DNA of 64,000 nucleotides from Varanus komodoensis. Taxonomy: Eukaryota > Chordata > Lepidosauria > Squamata > Varanidae. The notes beneath the pieces are model-generated. The model was not told the DNA's origin. It saw nothing but the letters and a program-made list of their open reading frames with translations, and searched no databases. The stretch spans positions 13,083,601-13,147,600 of the forward strand of contig NW_025336598.1 in assembly GCF_004798865.1 (NCBI RefSeq). The letters run 5' to 3'. The stretch's first letter is position 1; each line of letters begins with the position of its first letter. The position numbers and the translations under genes were made by a program. Below, in pieces: positions 1-12,900 of this stretch.

Positions 1-1190
1 GTATCAAGCATCTTTTTCCCCCCAATTTTTACTCTTGATCATGAACCTTGCAAAGAAGGTAGGGGCTTTAACAATTTACACTTCAGGGCCTCTTCAGCTA
101 TTCTGCAGTAGAAATTAGGGGGGAAACCCTCCAGCTATAAGATATAAATTTAAATTCCTGTTTTGGGCTTCAGTGACAATTAAAGGTTATCTCTTTCTCT
201 TTCTGTCTCTCATACACACAAAGGAAGCTGCTTTACTTTTACAAGCAATATTTTCAATTCCTTCAAAAAAAACCAAACAGAAATCTCCACTTTCTCCCGA
301 TTTCACACTAGGCAAAATTTGGAAGCAACTCTATTTGTACCCAAGACAGATGATTAAGTGGTATGAACTTGTTGGACTGGAATGCAAGCTGCCCTAAATT
401 CTGACCAGAATAGGATTTCAGGGTTGGGGTGGATATGGATATATTATTCTATATTATATGTATTTATTGAGAGGGAACAGCAATGCATATATAAACAGAA
501 AAATACATGGTTCATATCACAGACTGACTAGTGAGTGGAAACTGCAGCAAATTCAACACTGGAGCTATTTTAAGCATCAGTGCTCACCTGAACTTCGGAC
601 CTAATGTCACAACATGGCAAAAAGAGAGAGGATGACTCCTGAAATGGCTGCTATTCTATAAGGTGGGATCGTCTGCCAGAGGCTAAGCCTCAGCGCAGAG
701 CACATTTTCTTATGATCTCGCCTTCCTGCCCCAAGGTATTTCCATTTCAATTGAAAAACCCTTTAGGATAGTGTCCATGCTTTCAAGGCAAAGACCTGAA
801 AATGATACCATTTTCTGTCTTTTTCTCTTTTTTAGGCGCAACACAATATGTAAGGTGTACTGAGAGTCAGGAATGTGTTTAAAATGTCACAGGTGACTTT
901 TTCATATTCCTATCCAGATAGTCACATTTTGTAAGATGTAACCAGTTTTCTTCCCTTGCACTGATTTATGAAAACTTCAATTTAAAAGGAGTGGGGAGAA
1001 AACCAAGCCTTCTGTTGCCCTTAAATGTCAGTCAACCTTAAGACTAAGGAACAGGGCTCTGCTTTTCAAATGTCAGTAAGGCTTCTCATAAAAAAAACAT
1101 GGGCAAGATGTCTGTATAGTTCATATGCTGTATGATCTCATTTTCAAATGTTTCTGATCTTTCCTTCCTTTCTCTTGCATCTAGCAGAGT

Positions 1191-1214
1191 AAAATAAAAT
1201 AAAATAAAATAAAT
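1191..1214. repeat. (AAAAT)n microsatellite
   Basis: About five tandem AAAAT units are directly visible. An A-rich pentamer like this often marks the tail of an old retroposed element, but no element body is recognisable beside it. Confidence 0.9.
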
Positions 1215-4200
1215 TCCAAGTATGTTCCCATTTGCATTGTAGAATTGTTGTTTGCCTCATAATATCTTGATCCCTAAGCTCTACGTCTGCCCCCTCTACT
1301 GCATTTTAACAATACCTTAAAGCTAGTTTGAAAACAGTGCTATAAAAATAAACAAGAGACCCAAGACTAAAATGGAACGTAAAAGTTGCCGCAGATATTG
1401 TTTCTTGACAAATAGTTTCTCCCAATGTCATAAATTGTCCAAAACCTCTTAAACCTTTGCTCTACATCACTCGTGTGGGACTGCAAAGGAAATACGGCCA
1501 AGGAACTGCAGACTAATTGAAAAATCATTCACTTGAGATATGGTAAGTATCATGCTCCAATTCTATGAAAGTGTACAGAAACTTGACACAAGTGGCATCC
1601 TCCATGAACTAAGCAATTGACTAATCAGCAAATTCAAAAGAAAAATAATCTGTTTCCCCCCCTCAGATTGCTGAATTTGCATTTAATAATTCATCTGAGA
1701 TGCAAAAGTATTCTGTTGGAAATATTGGATAACATGACATTCTTGCACATGCCGGAGCCTTGCTTCCTCTCGAAAGAAAAGCTACAGTACTGATTAGGAA
1801 CGCTGACTGTAAGGCCCCCATAGCAGATATTTCTAAACCCTATTATTCAAAGATCTGTATCGCACTTTTCCATTAGCACAGGTAAGGAAGTGCTATTTTC
1901 CGTGGAGTACCCACCACACTATTCTGAGGGTGGGGAAGGAGTTCAATACCGTGTGCGGAAATGAGAGATGACATTGTTCTTAATTTTAAAAAGAAGAGCT
2001 TTTGCCCAAGACCACTGAGCATAAAGTTTTCCACATTACATTTACAGTCAGTAGCAATTTCTGTATGATTCACTGGGGCCCTGTAAAGAGAAGATTTAAT
2101 AGACTGCATACACTTACCTGGCTGGGGTACCATTGGATTCATTAGGATGCCAGCCTAAGCCCACTTACCAGAATTGGGGTGAGGCTTGTGGAATTCACTT
2201 TGGTTTTTACTAGAACTCCAAGGACCACTGATCAGACTCAGGTACAAATTAGTGGGCAGGTGCCTATTACACTGTAGCTACAAACTTCCAATTAACTGCT
2301 GTTGTTAAAGTAGTAAGATTCAGAAACCGTGCTTATTTATTCACAGCACTTTTATACCACTTGATAATACTAACATCCCTAAGTGGTTCACACTCTTGAT
2401 CTATTGCAAATCTCCAGAGATCTGCCACTTGATCCAGATCTAGTTCTAATCACCCCTCTCCTAGGGAGTAGATCCTATTGAACTTAGTGGGACGTATTCC
2501 TGACTGACAAGAGTATTCAGGAAGCATACTTTTAGGAGTTTTTAACTGCACAGCCTTTAAAAAAACATGTCATTGAGCTTTGCAAGTTCTAAGTTTTTTG
2601 TTGTGCAATGAAAGTGTACACGGTTACAAGGAAATTTCTGACTTTGTCCTTCTGGCAGGTTCGGGATACACTGAGAAAGGCCACAATGTCATTATTCCCA
2701 GAAGCTTGCTCACCAGGCTAACAGCATTTTACCTTCATCCTCTCGTTTCATGCCTCAGTAACTAAATTTTTCACTGTCATTTGTTTCCTCACACTTCTGT
2801 TTCCTTTGAGGCAGTGGAAGAACACAGGTACACTTGGACATGTACTCCTCTTCTCACAGAGTATAACACCATTCTGAGGGTAATTTAATTTGGTCAAATA
2901 CATCATTCTGTCGATTTTCAAATCCCTATGAAAATGCCATCAAAAGATGTTGACGACATCTTCAAAAGATCTTTCCATTATCTCTCAGCGAAGATCATGG
3001 CGCAGGTCATCACTCCCATCTACAGAAATGGGCTGCTACAATGAATAACACATTTCAACAGCAAATAAAACAAGTATGGAAAAGGTAATCCCACTTTAAG
3101 CTCCACACCTATTTGGTGCATGGTTGTGCTTTTGAAATTATGTGACACAAAACTCTAGAAGGAATGTCTGGGATGGAGGAGTGGAGACTACACAGCATCC
3201 AAAAGAATGGCAATTCAGTGTGTCTGAAGTATCAGCACAGCTTTTCAGAATGTCCTTGCAGTGTGTGAGACTCTAGGTGGAAAGATGAGGATGTGAGCCA
3301 ACTAATAGGCCATTAAACAGGCAAATGTTGAAGTCAAGGGATCCAATCTGCAGTGTCAAAATCACAATGGAGGCAGGAGATGCTGATAAATGGACAGGGT
3401 GATCAAGTCTTACGGTAGGTGACCATCAGGAAATCGTAAGCATAAGTTTGGTGCACAGTGTATGAACTATGTCCCATCAAAAAGCTTCTGGCAGGGAGGG
3501 AGAAGTTACTGCAGGTCACAATGGATAATCATTCACTAAGAAGACTCATCCATGGAAAGATGGTGCTGAGGTGCCTGTCTGGCAAGTGGGAAGGCTCCAA
3601 GAAGAGTCATGGACGAGCCTCCCTGAATATACAGACCAGAATGCAAGGAGGTGTGCAAAGGGCTCATAAAAGCAGCCTCACCCTGTTTGCTTAATTGACT
3701 GGGGAAACAAACTGGAGCTAATGTTTTTGCATCCACAGATCCATGTATTTCAGAGCTTGCAATGCATTTTGTGGACCCAAAAGAAAGCCTCGGATGAAAT
3801 GCATGCTTTTAAAGAGTGGCAGGAACAGCTGTATATTTAAAGAGGTATTTCTTTATAATGACTGAAAAGTTTGTCATAAAATCAAGCAATTTTTTCTTAC
3901 TATCAGTATTAAATTCAGCATGGAAAATCTACTGAAAAGGGGTATAATCAGACCTGATGAGGGGTATAATTTTCTCCTCAATTTAAAAAAAATCCAGTGA
4001 AGAATGGCTGAGTTATACCTAGGCATGTGACGGCATTCAGAGGGCATTTTTCCCCTGAAGGCTTTTTTGTTGGTTTTTCCCCCTGAAAAATTGGAGGGAA
4101 AAAAGGATTAAGGATTTTGTTTTGTTTCAGATGATGAATATTTCAAACACATCCTCATATATTTACTCCCACAAAATGCTTCCTGCATGCTATTTAACAA

Positions 4201-4518
4201 TTCTTTATGTAAGGCTATATACAGTTCCAGATAATCATGATTCTGGTGTACTGAGGTCAAGCAAGTAAACTAATCAAGCAAGTAAACTAAACTAACGGAG
4301 ACTATAACTCTCAAATACAAAAGCAAGATGCCTTTTCTGCCTTTGGAGGCACTGCCATGGCCACAAGAAAAGAAAGAAGGTGCCAGTTGATAAAGTTCAT
4401 GGATCTGTTCTGTCATTCATCCACAGTGGTATCAGAGGCACTCACTTAACATCCTCCTCGCTATTGTATTCCTAATGGCATCTGACAGGCTTGTTCAGGA
4501 GTGAGCACCTTGCAGGCT

Positions 4519-4630
4519 CTAGATCTTGTTGGCCTGCAACTCCTACCAGCCTCAGCCACGTAGCCAGTGGTGGCGGCTGTTGAAAGTTGAGATCCAACAA
4601 CATCTGGAAGACAGCAAGCTGGTTGGCAGG
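4519..4630. mobile_element. Relic of palindromic hAT-type MITE
   Basis: The stretch contains CAACTCCTACCAGCCTCAGC on one side and CCAACAACATCTGGAAG on the other. These are the two arms of the abundant reptile palindromic element whose core reads roughly CCAGATGTTGTTGGACTACAACTCCCATCA. Outer termini are missing or decayed, so no target duplication can be called. The overlapping 125-codon minus-strand reading frame is a by-product of this repeat and is not called as a gene. Confidence 0.55.
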
Positions 4631-6596
4631 AGGGAAAGGGAGGAAACAACAGCTTCCCAGCAACAAAATACCCTGGGCTGGAAAAATGTGATTGCAACTG
4701 AAGCTCCATGCCTGAGGCTGTCACAGAGCAGCTGTTCAATGATTGCTCTAGAAAACTCTCACCTGAGAAGGCCCACAGAAGCTCACACGAACAGCCACTA
4801 AAATATACAGCAAAGTGGGGCAGGTCACACCAAAGCATTTTCTAACCCACTGCATGTTTTTACCTGCCTTCCCTGTTTAAGGAGGCATCTATAGGTAGTC
4901 TTGTTAGAAACAGGGTTTTCCCTCTTATTTGTATTCTTGAAATAAGCAGCATGCAATTAACTCCTACTACTGCAAGGATAATGACATATAACTTCTTATT
5001 TATAATTGTGATAAATTCAGCCCTTCGCAATACGAAAGTTTAAACCATCAGGCTACGAAAATTCAGCAGGTCTCCCCGCCCCTCTCTCTGCTCAGTAGAG
5101 TTCTTTCTTTGCCTGAGGCCAAAATCATCATTTAGCATTTAAAGTTGTCCCTTCACTGAATTCTCTGTAATGGCATCTGTTAAATAAAGTGGCCTAGATC
5201 CAAAAGACTAGGAAGGAAGTGTTGAAGTTCTCTTTCCTGATCTAGCAGAGCCTCCCTCCCCCCATGGCTCCCACTTAGAGGTCACAAGTGCTTTTCAGGC
5301 AGATGGCTCCAAGTTCATCTGATGGCATCTCCAATCCTAAAAAGAGGCAATGTGAGGATAATGGAAAAGAACCCTGCTTGAGGCCCTGGAGAATCACCAC
5401 CCAGCGCTAGATCAGCATAGCAATTTCAAGCCTGGGGGCTAAATTCAGCCTATCAGGAATCCCAACCTGCCTCCCCAAGGTTCAATAGATGGCCACACCC
5501 TCTTCTCCTCAACAAAAGAACCTACTCAAAAAGTGGGGATGTGCAAATGGGTAGGGATGTGCCCGCTGATATGGGATGCCCAAGCTCATTGAGGTGCTTT
5601 ACTTTCAGTCTTCATGTTCATCTTGCCTTGCTATCACTCCTTAAAAAACAGAAAGATGAAAAAAGCACAATTTGCTAAGTGTGTAGCCCAAAAGCACACG
5701 CCCCTTGTAAGCTAGACTGAAAAAATATGATTTTGGGAAGAGACTGTACATTTTTGGAAGTATGTGCTTTCAAATGTGAACACAGTTCAGAAAATGGAGA
5801 AACTTACCTGGGGATAATGCTTTCCTCATGTCCACATTTGGGAATGAGCACAGGCCATGCTCTCACGATTTGCAATGCTTCATCTGCATAATCTGTGTGC
5901 ATCCAGTTGTTACCAAAGGCACAGCAATGGTATTTTTGAAACTGGGAACCCTATTAAATGGGTGCCAACCTAGGCTGATCCCAAACCATGCTGATATTCC
6001 ATCCAGGTACTATAAAGCTTGGACTGCGACCAAGCTGTGAGCAGTTGGTGCATGCTGAGTGGCAAGAACCCAAGCGTTCTCATCTTGCAGCTTTCAGCTG
6101 AGGCAGAAAGCCAGTAGGAGGCAGGTCACTGAAGGACCTTGGAATTTATTAGATCTGGTCCCCGTTTACAAGCATCTGTCGCTGTGCCAACATCACGAAG
6201 CACACATTTTCCTGTGGAGCGAATGTTTTAACTGGCTGTTAGTTGTGCCCTGTCCTGGGTGAGAGCAAGGATTGCCTGAGGGCTGGGGTATAGGCTTTTA
6301 GCCCAAGTGCTGATGAAAGCTGAGTTTGGGTGACAGTAGCCAAGGTGAGGGCTTGACGGTTTCTGCCTATGAATAGGTTTCATATGTGTTACTTTGAGGC
6401 ACATGTATGTGGACTATTTAATGAGTTGGGATGTATCTAGACATAAAGGACACAGGGGAGAAAAATGTAGGTGCCTTAATAGGGATAATTATAGGTCAGG
6501 GTTGGTATAAGGCAGCGAAAAGGAGGTATCAGCAATCCAACAAACATATATGGACATAGGTCATCTCTTCTGACAACTCTTTTTTTAATTTACTGG

Positions 6597-8862
6597 CACC
6601 TGTTAGCATGGCTATTTGCCTCACCGGTGTGTTCCTTTTAAATGCCAGATCTCTCTCATGATCTAATTGTGGATGAGGGAACTAATCTGGCATGCATCAT
6701 GGGAGCCTGGGCAGGGTCCATCTGACCCAGCTCTGCTCACTTGTGTATTTGGTACAGCATCTACCCAGGTTACTGCTGTGGGTCCATCGGACTGCCATCT
6801 TATGTATCTCACCAGGACAACCTTCTGGAACAGGGTGGCTAGGAGGGTCTATACTTAGTGTTGGGCCAGCAAAATATGTTTGTGGTGTTGTTGGGGTATC
6901 ACCCACCCTCCAACAGCCACTTTAACTGATCTTTCTGAAGAGGTCTTTGGCATACTGTTGGCGAATTCCAGGACGTAGATCCTGGGAGACTTCAACATCC
7001 ATTTGAAGGTGCACTTGACCAGGATATCATGCTCGTTGCCTCTGAATGTGAAGAGAGGGGGCCAGATATTGGGAATGGGGCTCACATTGCTTCATCGGCA
7101 TAGCCAGACCCCTTTCTGGTGAAGTTTGGACTTATAGCACCAGTCTTTGCCTGCTACACTGGGCCTCTATTAAGATGGCTGTGTGAAATTCAAGTAGCCA
7201 GACCAGCAATCCTGCTGAGGCTCTGGATACACCATGGAATGGTGAAATACAATGGGCACTGCAATCTTCACTCCAGAAAGTCCTTCCCACCACCATGAAG
7301 TCCATGGTGCTCTTTGGTTCATTGGTGAGCCCTGGTGATGAAAAGGGAGATGGTTAGAGCATGAATGGCTGAAGATGCATTGCAAGGCTGAGTGCACATG
7401 AAAGCACCATCATGCACAGTAAGGGCAGCAAAGCTGGACCACTTTTCTGCCTCCATTACATCCTCCAGTAGCTGTCCAGCTGTTTTCTTCCCCAGTAAAT
7501 CTTATGTTGGGGGTCTTGAAGGGCTGCTGTGATAATTTGGTGAACCATTCTCAGGATAAAATTGCTTATTTCATGCCAACTTGAATGTTGTTTGTAGTCC
7601 AGTATGCGATGATATGTCCAATGCACCATCTAGTCCAGCTGTATGGGAACAGATCTAGTTTTTGAGGCCTGAAGCTGTAGAGAACATGCTTGTAGAGTTT
7701 CCTAGCTTATTCCAGGTAACCAGAAGAAGTTGGCTGAATGGATCCAAGGAGTGGTGAATGCAGCTCCGCATGATGGACTGGTGCCTGCCACCTTGAATGA
7801 GGCAATGGTGCATCTGCTTATGAAAAAAAAAAAAAAAAACCCTCCCTGGATCCAGAAGATTGCACCATCACCCAGTCAATAAAGGCATGTTTCTGGACAA
7901 GGTGCTCAAGAAAAAAGTATCTAGGTAATTACAGCCATTCTTAGAGGATACAGATTATCTTAACCCATTTCAGTCTAGGTTCAGGCCTGATTTTGGACAG
8001 AATTAGCTCTGCACAATCTCATGGATTACCTCTTGTGTGAAAGAAGCAAAAGGAGTATGCCTCTGTTGATTCTGTTGATTTTTGGGAATTGGGGGTGCTG
8101 TACGACAGGAGTTCTGCTTCTATTTGCAGGGATGATTCCTGAAAGTAGCACCAGAGAACTGTGCCTACGCTTCCTGGCCGTTCTGCTGTAGAATACCTTC
8201 TTTTCCCCCATGTGGTCTGTCATCTATATGAAGCTGCTGGACTATCAGCGGGAATTTTAGGGCAAGGTATCATTGGTATGCTGATGACATCCAGCTCTAC
8301 TTTTCTCTGTATCTTCTGAATCAGGAGAGACCTTGCATGTTCTGAACCAGTTTCACTGGATGTAGTGATGGTTTGGAAGAGGACCAGCAAACTAGGTCTG
8401 AATTCTGGTAAGATACAGACTCGGTCAGTGGATGGTTCCGAGGTATGTGAATTAGGGAGTTTGCATGTTCTACATGGAGTTCCCTCAGAAAGAACAGGTA
8501 CAAAGTTTGGGGTGCACCTGGATTCATCATTATCCTTAGAGGCCTTAATAGATGCATCTGTTACCAAATTAGACTGGTATATAAGCTATGCCCTTACCTG
8601 AACAGGGATAGCCTGACCATTGTAGTCCATGCATTGGTAACCTCACGTATAGATTACTGTAATGGGATACCGTGGTGCTAAGTGCTGAAGCTGCAGCTGA
8701 TGCTGAATGCAGCAGTCAAGATGATGAGCAGAGTGCCTGGTCGTGCACATATTACACTAATGCTGAAGCAACTGTGCTGGCTACCTCTTCCCTGTTAAGC
8801 AGAGTACTGTTAGCATATAAAGCCCTGAAAAGCTTGGCAGCCTGCTTTCTCGGTACAGACTG
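6597..8862 (+). mobile_element. Decayed L2-like LINE covering endonuclease and reverse transcriptase
   Basis: A long fossil LINE copy in forward orientation, interrupted by many stops and shifts. Readable landmarks in order: the start of the ORF2-type protein at 6626 (GVFLLNARSL), the endonuclease motif LGDFNIH at 6982-7002, the reverse transcriptase segment NPFQSRFRPD from 7962, the catalytic box YADDIQLY at 8277-8300, a segment near 8390 reading SKLGLNSGKIQ, and the C-terminal motif HALVTSRIDYCNG at 8628-8666. This order and wording match the L2 clade rather than CR1, whose box is FADDTKLGG. About 2.27 kb remain, shorter than a full ORF2, so internal deletion is likely. No 3' tail is visible: the copy stops inside the C-terminal region near 8862. 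The protein would have nicked target DNA and copied its own RNA. It is certainly inactive. The recognition is from motifs read by eye; the clade call is my inference. Confidence 0.85.
7823..7839 (+). repeat. A17 tract inside the L2 copy
   Basis: Seventeen consecutive A bases lie just before CCCTCCCTGGATCC, which reads PSLD-like in the L2 frame. Related L2 proteins carry a pair of lysines just before this PSLDP segment, so the tract probably grew from AAA/AAG lysine codons and is not a retroposon tail. Confidence 0.85.
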
Positions 8863-9759
8863 ACATAAGCAGAAATATCACTAGCAGATACTGTGCAGTT
8901 TTATTTTCCTACATTTCAAAAGTACTGAAGAATTCTAAACATACATAGCAAAAATTCTTCCCCCACAGTTCCTTCTCCTTCTTCTTTCCCTACTTTTCAT
9001 TTTATGATGGATAAAATGCTTTTGCTCACTAGCCACATCTTCCTGGGACATCTTCCCCTTAATCTTTTTCTGTTTAACTCAGTTTGACATGTCTCTAATA
9101 CCTATTTAGTGCTGTCACCTCTGCCTAATACCTCAGCCCTCAGCAGATGGGTGTTTTTCTGTTGCACATCATCATAGGCGAAGCAGAAAGAAAATCGAGG
9201 GCAGATGGCACAGAATAAGGGAACCATTTACGCAGAGCTTCATTTGTGGTAAATGGTAAAAGCTACCCAATTTACAGATATCAAAAAAGTTAGAGTCAGA
9301 GCACCACATGCAGCTCCTTCTTTTATAAGGTATTGAGGTCTTGACTTTGCATTCCAAATATAAATAATTTACTGATGCATGTTTGATGGTTTCCAACCTT
9401 TTTAGTTAGTTCAAATCTCTAGGAACATATTTACTTCAGAAGTAAACTGATGCTATGATACTAAAATATATAGAAGATTGTTTGAAAGGTCTCCTTTTTC
9501 CTATCAGCACAACTGAAGGGCAACTTTGCCGAAATTTTAATTGTATGGGCATACAGGCTGTGAAACAGAGCCGACATGTAGTGGGGCAGGGGAGAGGAAC
9601 TCAAAAGTGGGCAAAGCTTTGTTGGATGTTTTACTGCAGTAATTCCTACTGTTGAAAAGACCATCCACATGTGAAAAGAGCCTTCCTCTTCAGCAGTAGG
9701 GACAGCTGTGGTAAAATATCAGACAAAGCTTCCCAGCGTGAACTGTAAAACTTTCACAC
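8863..9759. other. Non-coding stretch between L2 and SINE
   Basis: I see no gene, known repeat or splice-bounded reading frame in this stretch. It has ordinary AT-rich composition. Confidence 0.55.
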
Positions 9760-9996
9760 ATTATTATTACATTTCATTTATATCCTGCCTTGTTCCCCTC
9801 TTGTGAAGAACCCAAGCTGGCTCATGTAGTCCTCCACCTCTCCAATTTTTCCCAACAATAGCAATAAGGTAGGTGACTGACACAAAGTGAGAATAAGTGA
9901 CTGGCCCAAACTGTGAACCGTGAGGCTCATGCCCAAGCAGGGACTAGAACCCGGGTTTCCTGAGTCCCAGTCTAGCACTTCAACCAATACACCACC
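9760..9996 (-). mobile_element. tRNA-headed MIR-like SINE
   Basis: Read on the minus strand, the element begins with a tRNA-like head: AACCCGGGTTTCC (9949-9962 region on the plus strand) is the reverse of a B-box-like GGAAACCCGGGTTCTAG, next to CAACCAATACACCACC, the reverse of the usual tRNA-like 5' start. It continues through a core containing GTGACTGGCCCAAA and ends with ATAAATG next to a TTATTATTA stretch. This layout matches the abundant squamate SINE related to MIR/CORE-SINEs. It is transcribed by RNA polymerase III in active form; this copy is diverged. Confidence 0.75.
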
Positions 9997-12900
9997 CATG
10001 AGATAAGGGCACTGAGATTGAATGCAGGCTGTGACCTGGGTATAGTTCACACTCTCTGCCATCATAACTCACAATCTCACTTTACACCTTCCCATTATTT
10101 TCAATGGAATTGGTTTATGTAATGGCCATGTTCATACATAATAATCAGACTTCATTAATGACAGTCTTCAAATTAGGTTATAGTGGCTGTACTTGCATAT
10201 CTTCTGTTCATTCTTTAGACCACCTGAATGAACATGAATGAACTGCCATAGCATACCTTGAGCTTGCCACCTTCTCACATCCTGTGTCATCAGGAGGAGG
10301 AAGGATTAACATCTCAATTCAAAACTGCGGTTAATCTTATCTATGGTAAATTTTAAATAGATCAGCTGCAATAACTATGGTTTGAAATTGGCTAGTTTGA
10401 AACAATCCTCATTAATATTAACTTAATTTTGCCAGTCTGAATGACACAACAACTGTGGCTGAGAAAAAGCGCAAGCGAAGATTTCTGGGCCATTTCCAGC
10501 TGGCCAGCAATGAGGGCAAGGGAGGAACTGCAGGAGCCCAAGGCTTGCTATGCCTTTTTCTTTCCCATTTGCATCACCTTAAACTGTGGTTTAACCATTT
10601 GTGCCAACATAGACACAAATAGGCACTATCATCAAGTCAAACCTTGCCCTCGAAGAAGTCAGATCTTTGCAAAATTAGCAATAACATATAATCAAGTCCT
10701 TCCAAAATGACACATACTGACTTAGTTCCTCTGGTCATCCCATTCTTCACTTCTCTATAGTACTGATGCATTGTGAAGTGACTTACTTAGAGCAGAATCC
10801 TCCTGACATTTTCTGGGGCCATAGGAATATTTGGAACTCCAGGTCCAGGAACTTGTCACCTCAGAGATGAGAGTCAATCCCCACTCCACCCCCTTCACAG
10901 GTAGAACAGAAAGAACTGCACCAGTTCCCTCCCCAAGGAGGAGAGGTGAAAGGGGCATGCTGGGAGGCAGGGAGGGAATGGTATGGGCAACCTCTACTGA
11001 TTCCTACCTGCACTCCAGCCTCCTTTCCTCCCCAAAAGGGCCATTTAGAGAAAATACACTGCAGAAGACGTAGTAGCAGTAGAGAAGGCCATGCCTCTCT
11101 CCATGCACAGGATACATGTAAGCCCCCAGGTTCAGAGCCATACTTGCATCTAAGGTGAAGACTGTTGGACAGCACCTTAGTCAGAGGAAGAAAAGCATGA
11201 GGCTAGGTCTGTTTCTAGGTTCTCCTAACCACTGACCAAGTTAGTTATGCTTAATTTGATATCAGTTCTGATTACTGAACCATTTGTTAAAGAAAAAGGG
11301 TCAGGGGAGGAAGCTGGTTGGATTTTCAGCAGTATAAATTCTTTGGTGAAGGCTCCACTGGTGGCAAAACCTCCCCCAGGACATGTAAAATGACCACAAG
11401 TGTGAATCGCCTGCTTTTGCCAGACCTTCAATACCAGACCTGCATTTTGGTCCAAAAAAGCCAAATGAAACACATGCTCAACCAAAATCTAAATTTGTAA
11501 CCAGTCAACAGCGGATGGGTTTCAAATCATCTCTTTGTCACTGTAATTGATTAAGAGCCACATGAAAATTGACAGCATGGTTTTCTGTGAGAGAATTTGC
11601 ATGTGGCACCAACTCTCAAGAGCACTATTGGCTTTATCTATTGACTTCTTTCCAAATCAACCTTTTAAAGAGTACATTAGTCAGTTCACTAATAAACTTA
11701 AAATGCACCCTAATTACTTTAATGAGTTCAACACACAACATTAATGTGATGTTGTGATCTGAGAATTTAGTCCCAATATTATCATATAATCTCAGTCCTA
11801 GACAATTTTAATGTGGGTAGTTTCTTCATCCGCTACTATTTATTTTAATTGCCACCGTATGTTACAATGGAGAATCTTACCTTCTCAGCATACCATAATA
11901 CTGCATGTCACATATTGCCCATTCTCATACCTCCCTCATTCCTCACACATCTGGCTGTGAGACATTAAACTCAGATATGCTCATCATGGATATACATCTA
12001 GCCAGATAGCAGACAAAGTTAAAAAATGAAAGAAACACATGGGGCAATATCTAGTAAAATCTGAAGCCCTTTCAAGTCCCAGTGATGTCAGTGGCAAAGA
12101 TTCAGAACTCTCCCACTGGAATCACTGTGCCTGAGAAATGATTAAGCATGGTCGGATCACTCCTCAAATAAAATTATAATTAAAAGTGTGTGTGTGGACT
12201 GGGTAGGAGATCAAGGCAGACAGACAGAAAGTGGGAAAGGAAGCAGTTTTCTCTAACATACTAAGGAGGGTGGCTTATTTCCTTGTCAATATCTTGCTTA
12301 TCTCTTTTATTAAGGAGTATTAGTTTCCTCGTTGCAAATTCTATCAGCCCAGCACTTCTAACCAGAACTGTATTGAAGGGGGATTAATGGCATCAACATT
12401 TTGCTACTCCAGAGCCCTGCAAACTCAGTTCTTCTAAGTTTCTGAGAAGGCCCATATGTGGATGTAAAACAAAAGCAAAAATAGAAAGTAAAGAATATGC
12501 AACTGCCTTCACCTTCGTGATTTTTTCTGCTTTTTCTGCTCCCTCCCCTCCACTCCAGTATAAGCTTATATATGGACCAAGAAGGACTCCCCCAACAAGA
12601 AATCTTACAGGACCACAGCTCTTCTTCAGGAGAGCTGTCCCTTGGGCCTTCAAAGCACTCTCACTTCCTTTCTACATGGGTGTCTTCACCTGCTTCAGCT
12701 CAGAAATAACTCTTCACCAGTCAGATGGATTTTTGTTTTCTTTTGATTGTGTGGGTTACAGATGCATGTAGCTTTTTACCTTTTCCTTGATGGATCATTT
12801 TCTGCATGACAGAACAAATGCCGTTCTGCAGTGATCTCTAAAGGCAATACAACCAGTGAAGTGCCGTATTGTATTTCAAAGCCAGTGCAAGATGAGGTGT

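Larger units (their letters stand above)
1..6596. other. Non-coding stretch, mostly no recognisable feature
   Basis: No reading frame here has splice signals or protein motifs that I recognise. It contains a short AAAAT microsatellite, a small direct duplication near 4257-4289 (a unit containing TCAAGCAAGTAAACTA repeated with about 17-bp period), an hAT-type relic around 4519-4630, and near 2440-2520 a stretch resembling the common squamate motif around CCTATTGAACTTAGTGGGAC. The rest shows nothing I can name. Confidence 0.6.

Noticed and set aside
9940-9996. tRNA-like B box, possible tRNA gene
   Set aside because: No cloverleaf can be formed and the sequence continues into a SINE body, so it is a SINE head.
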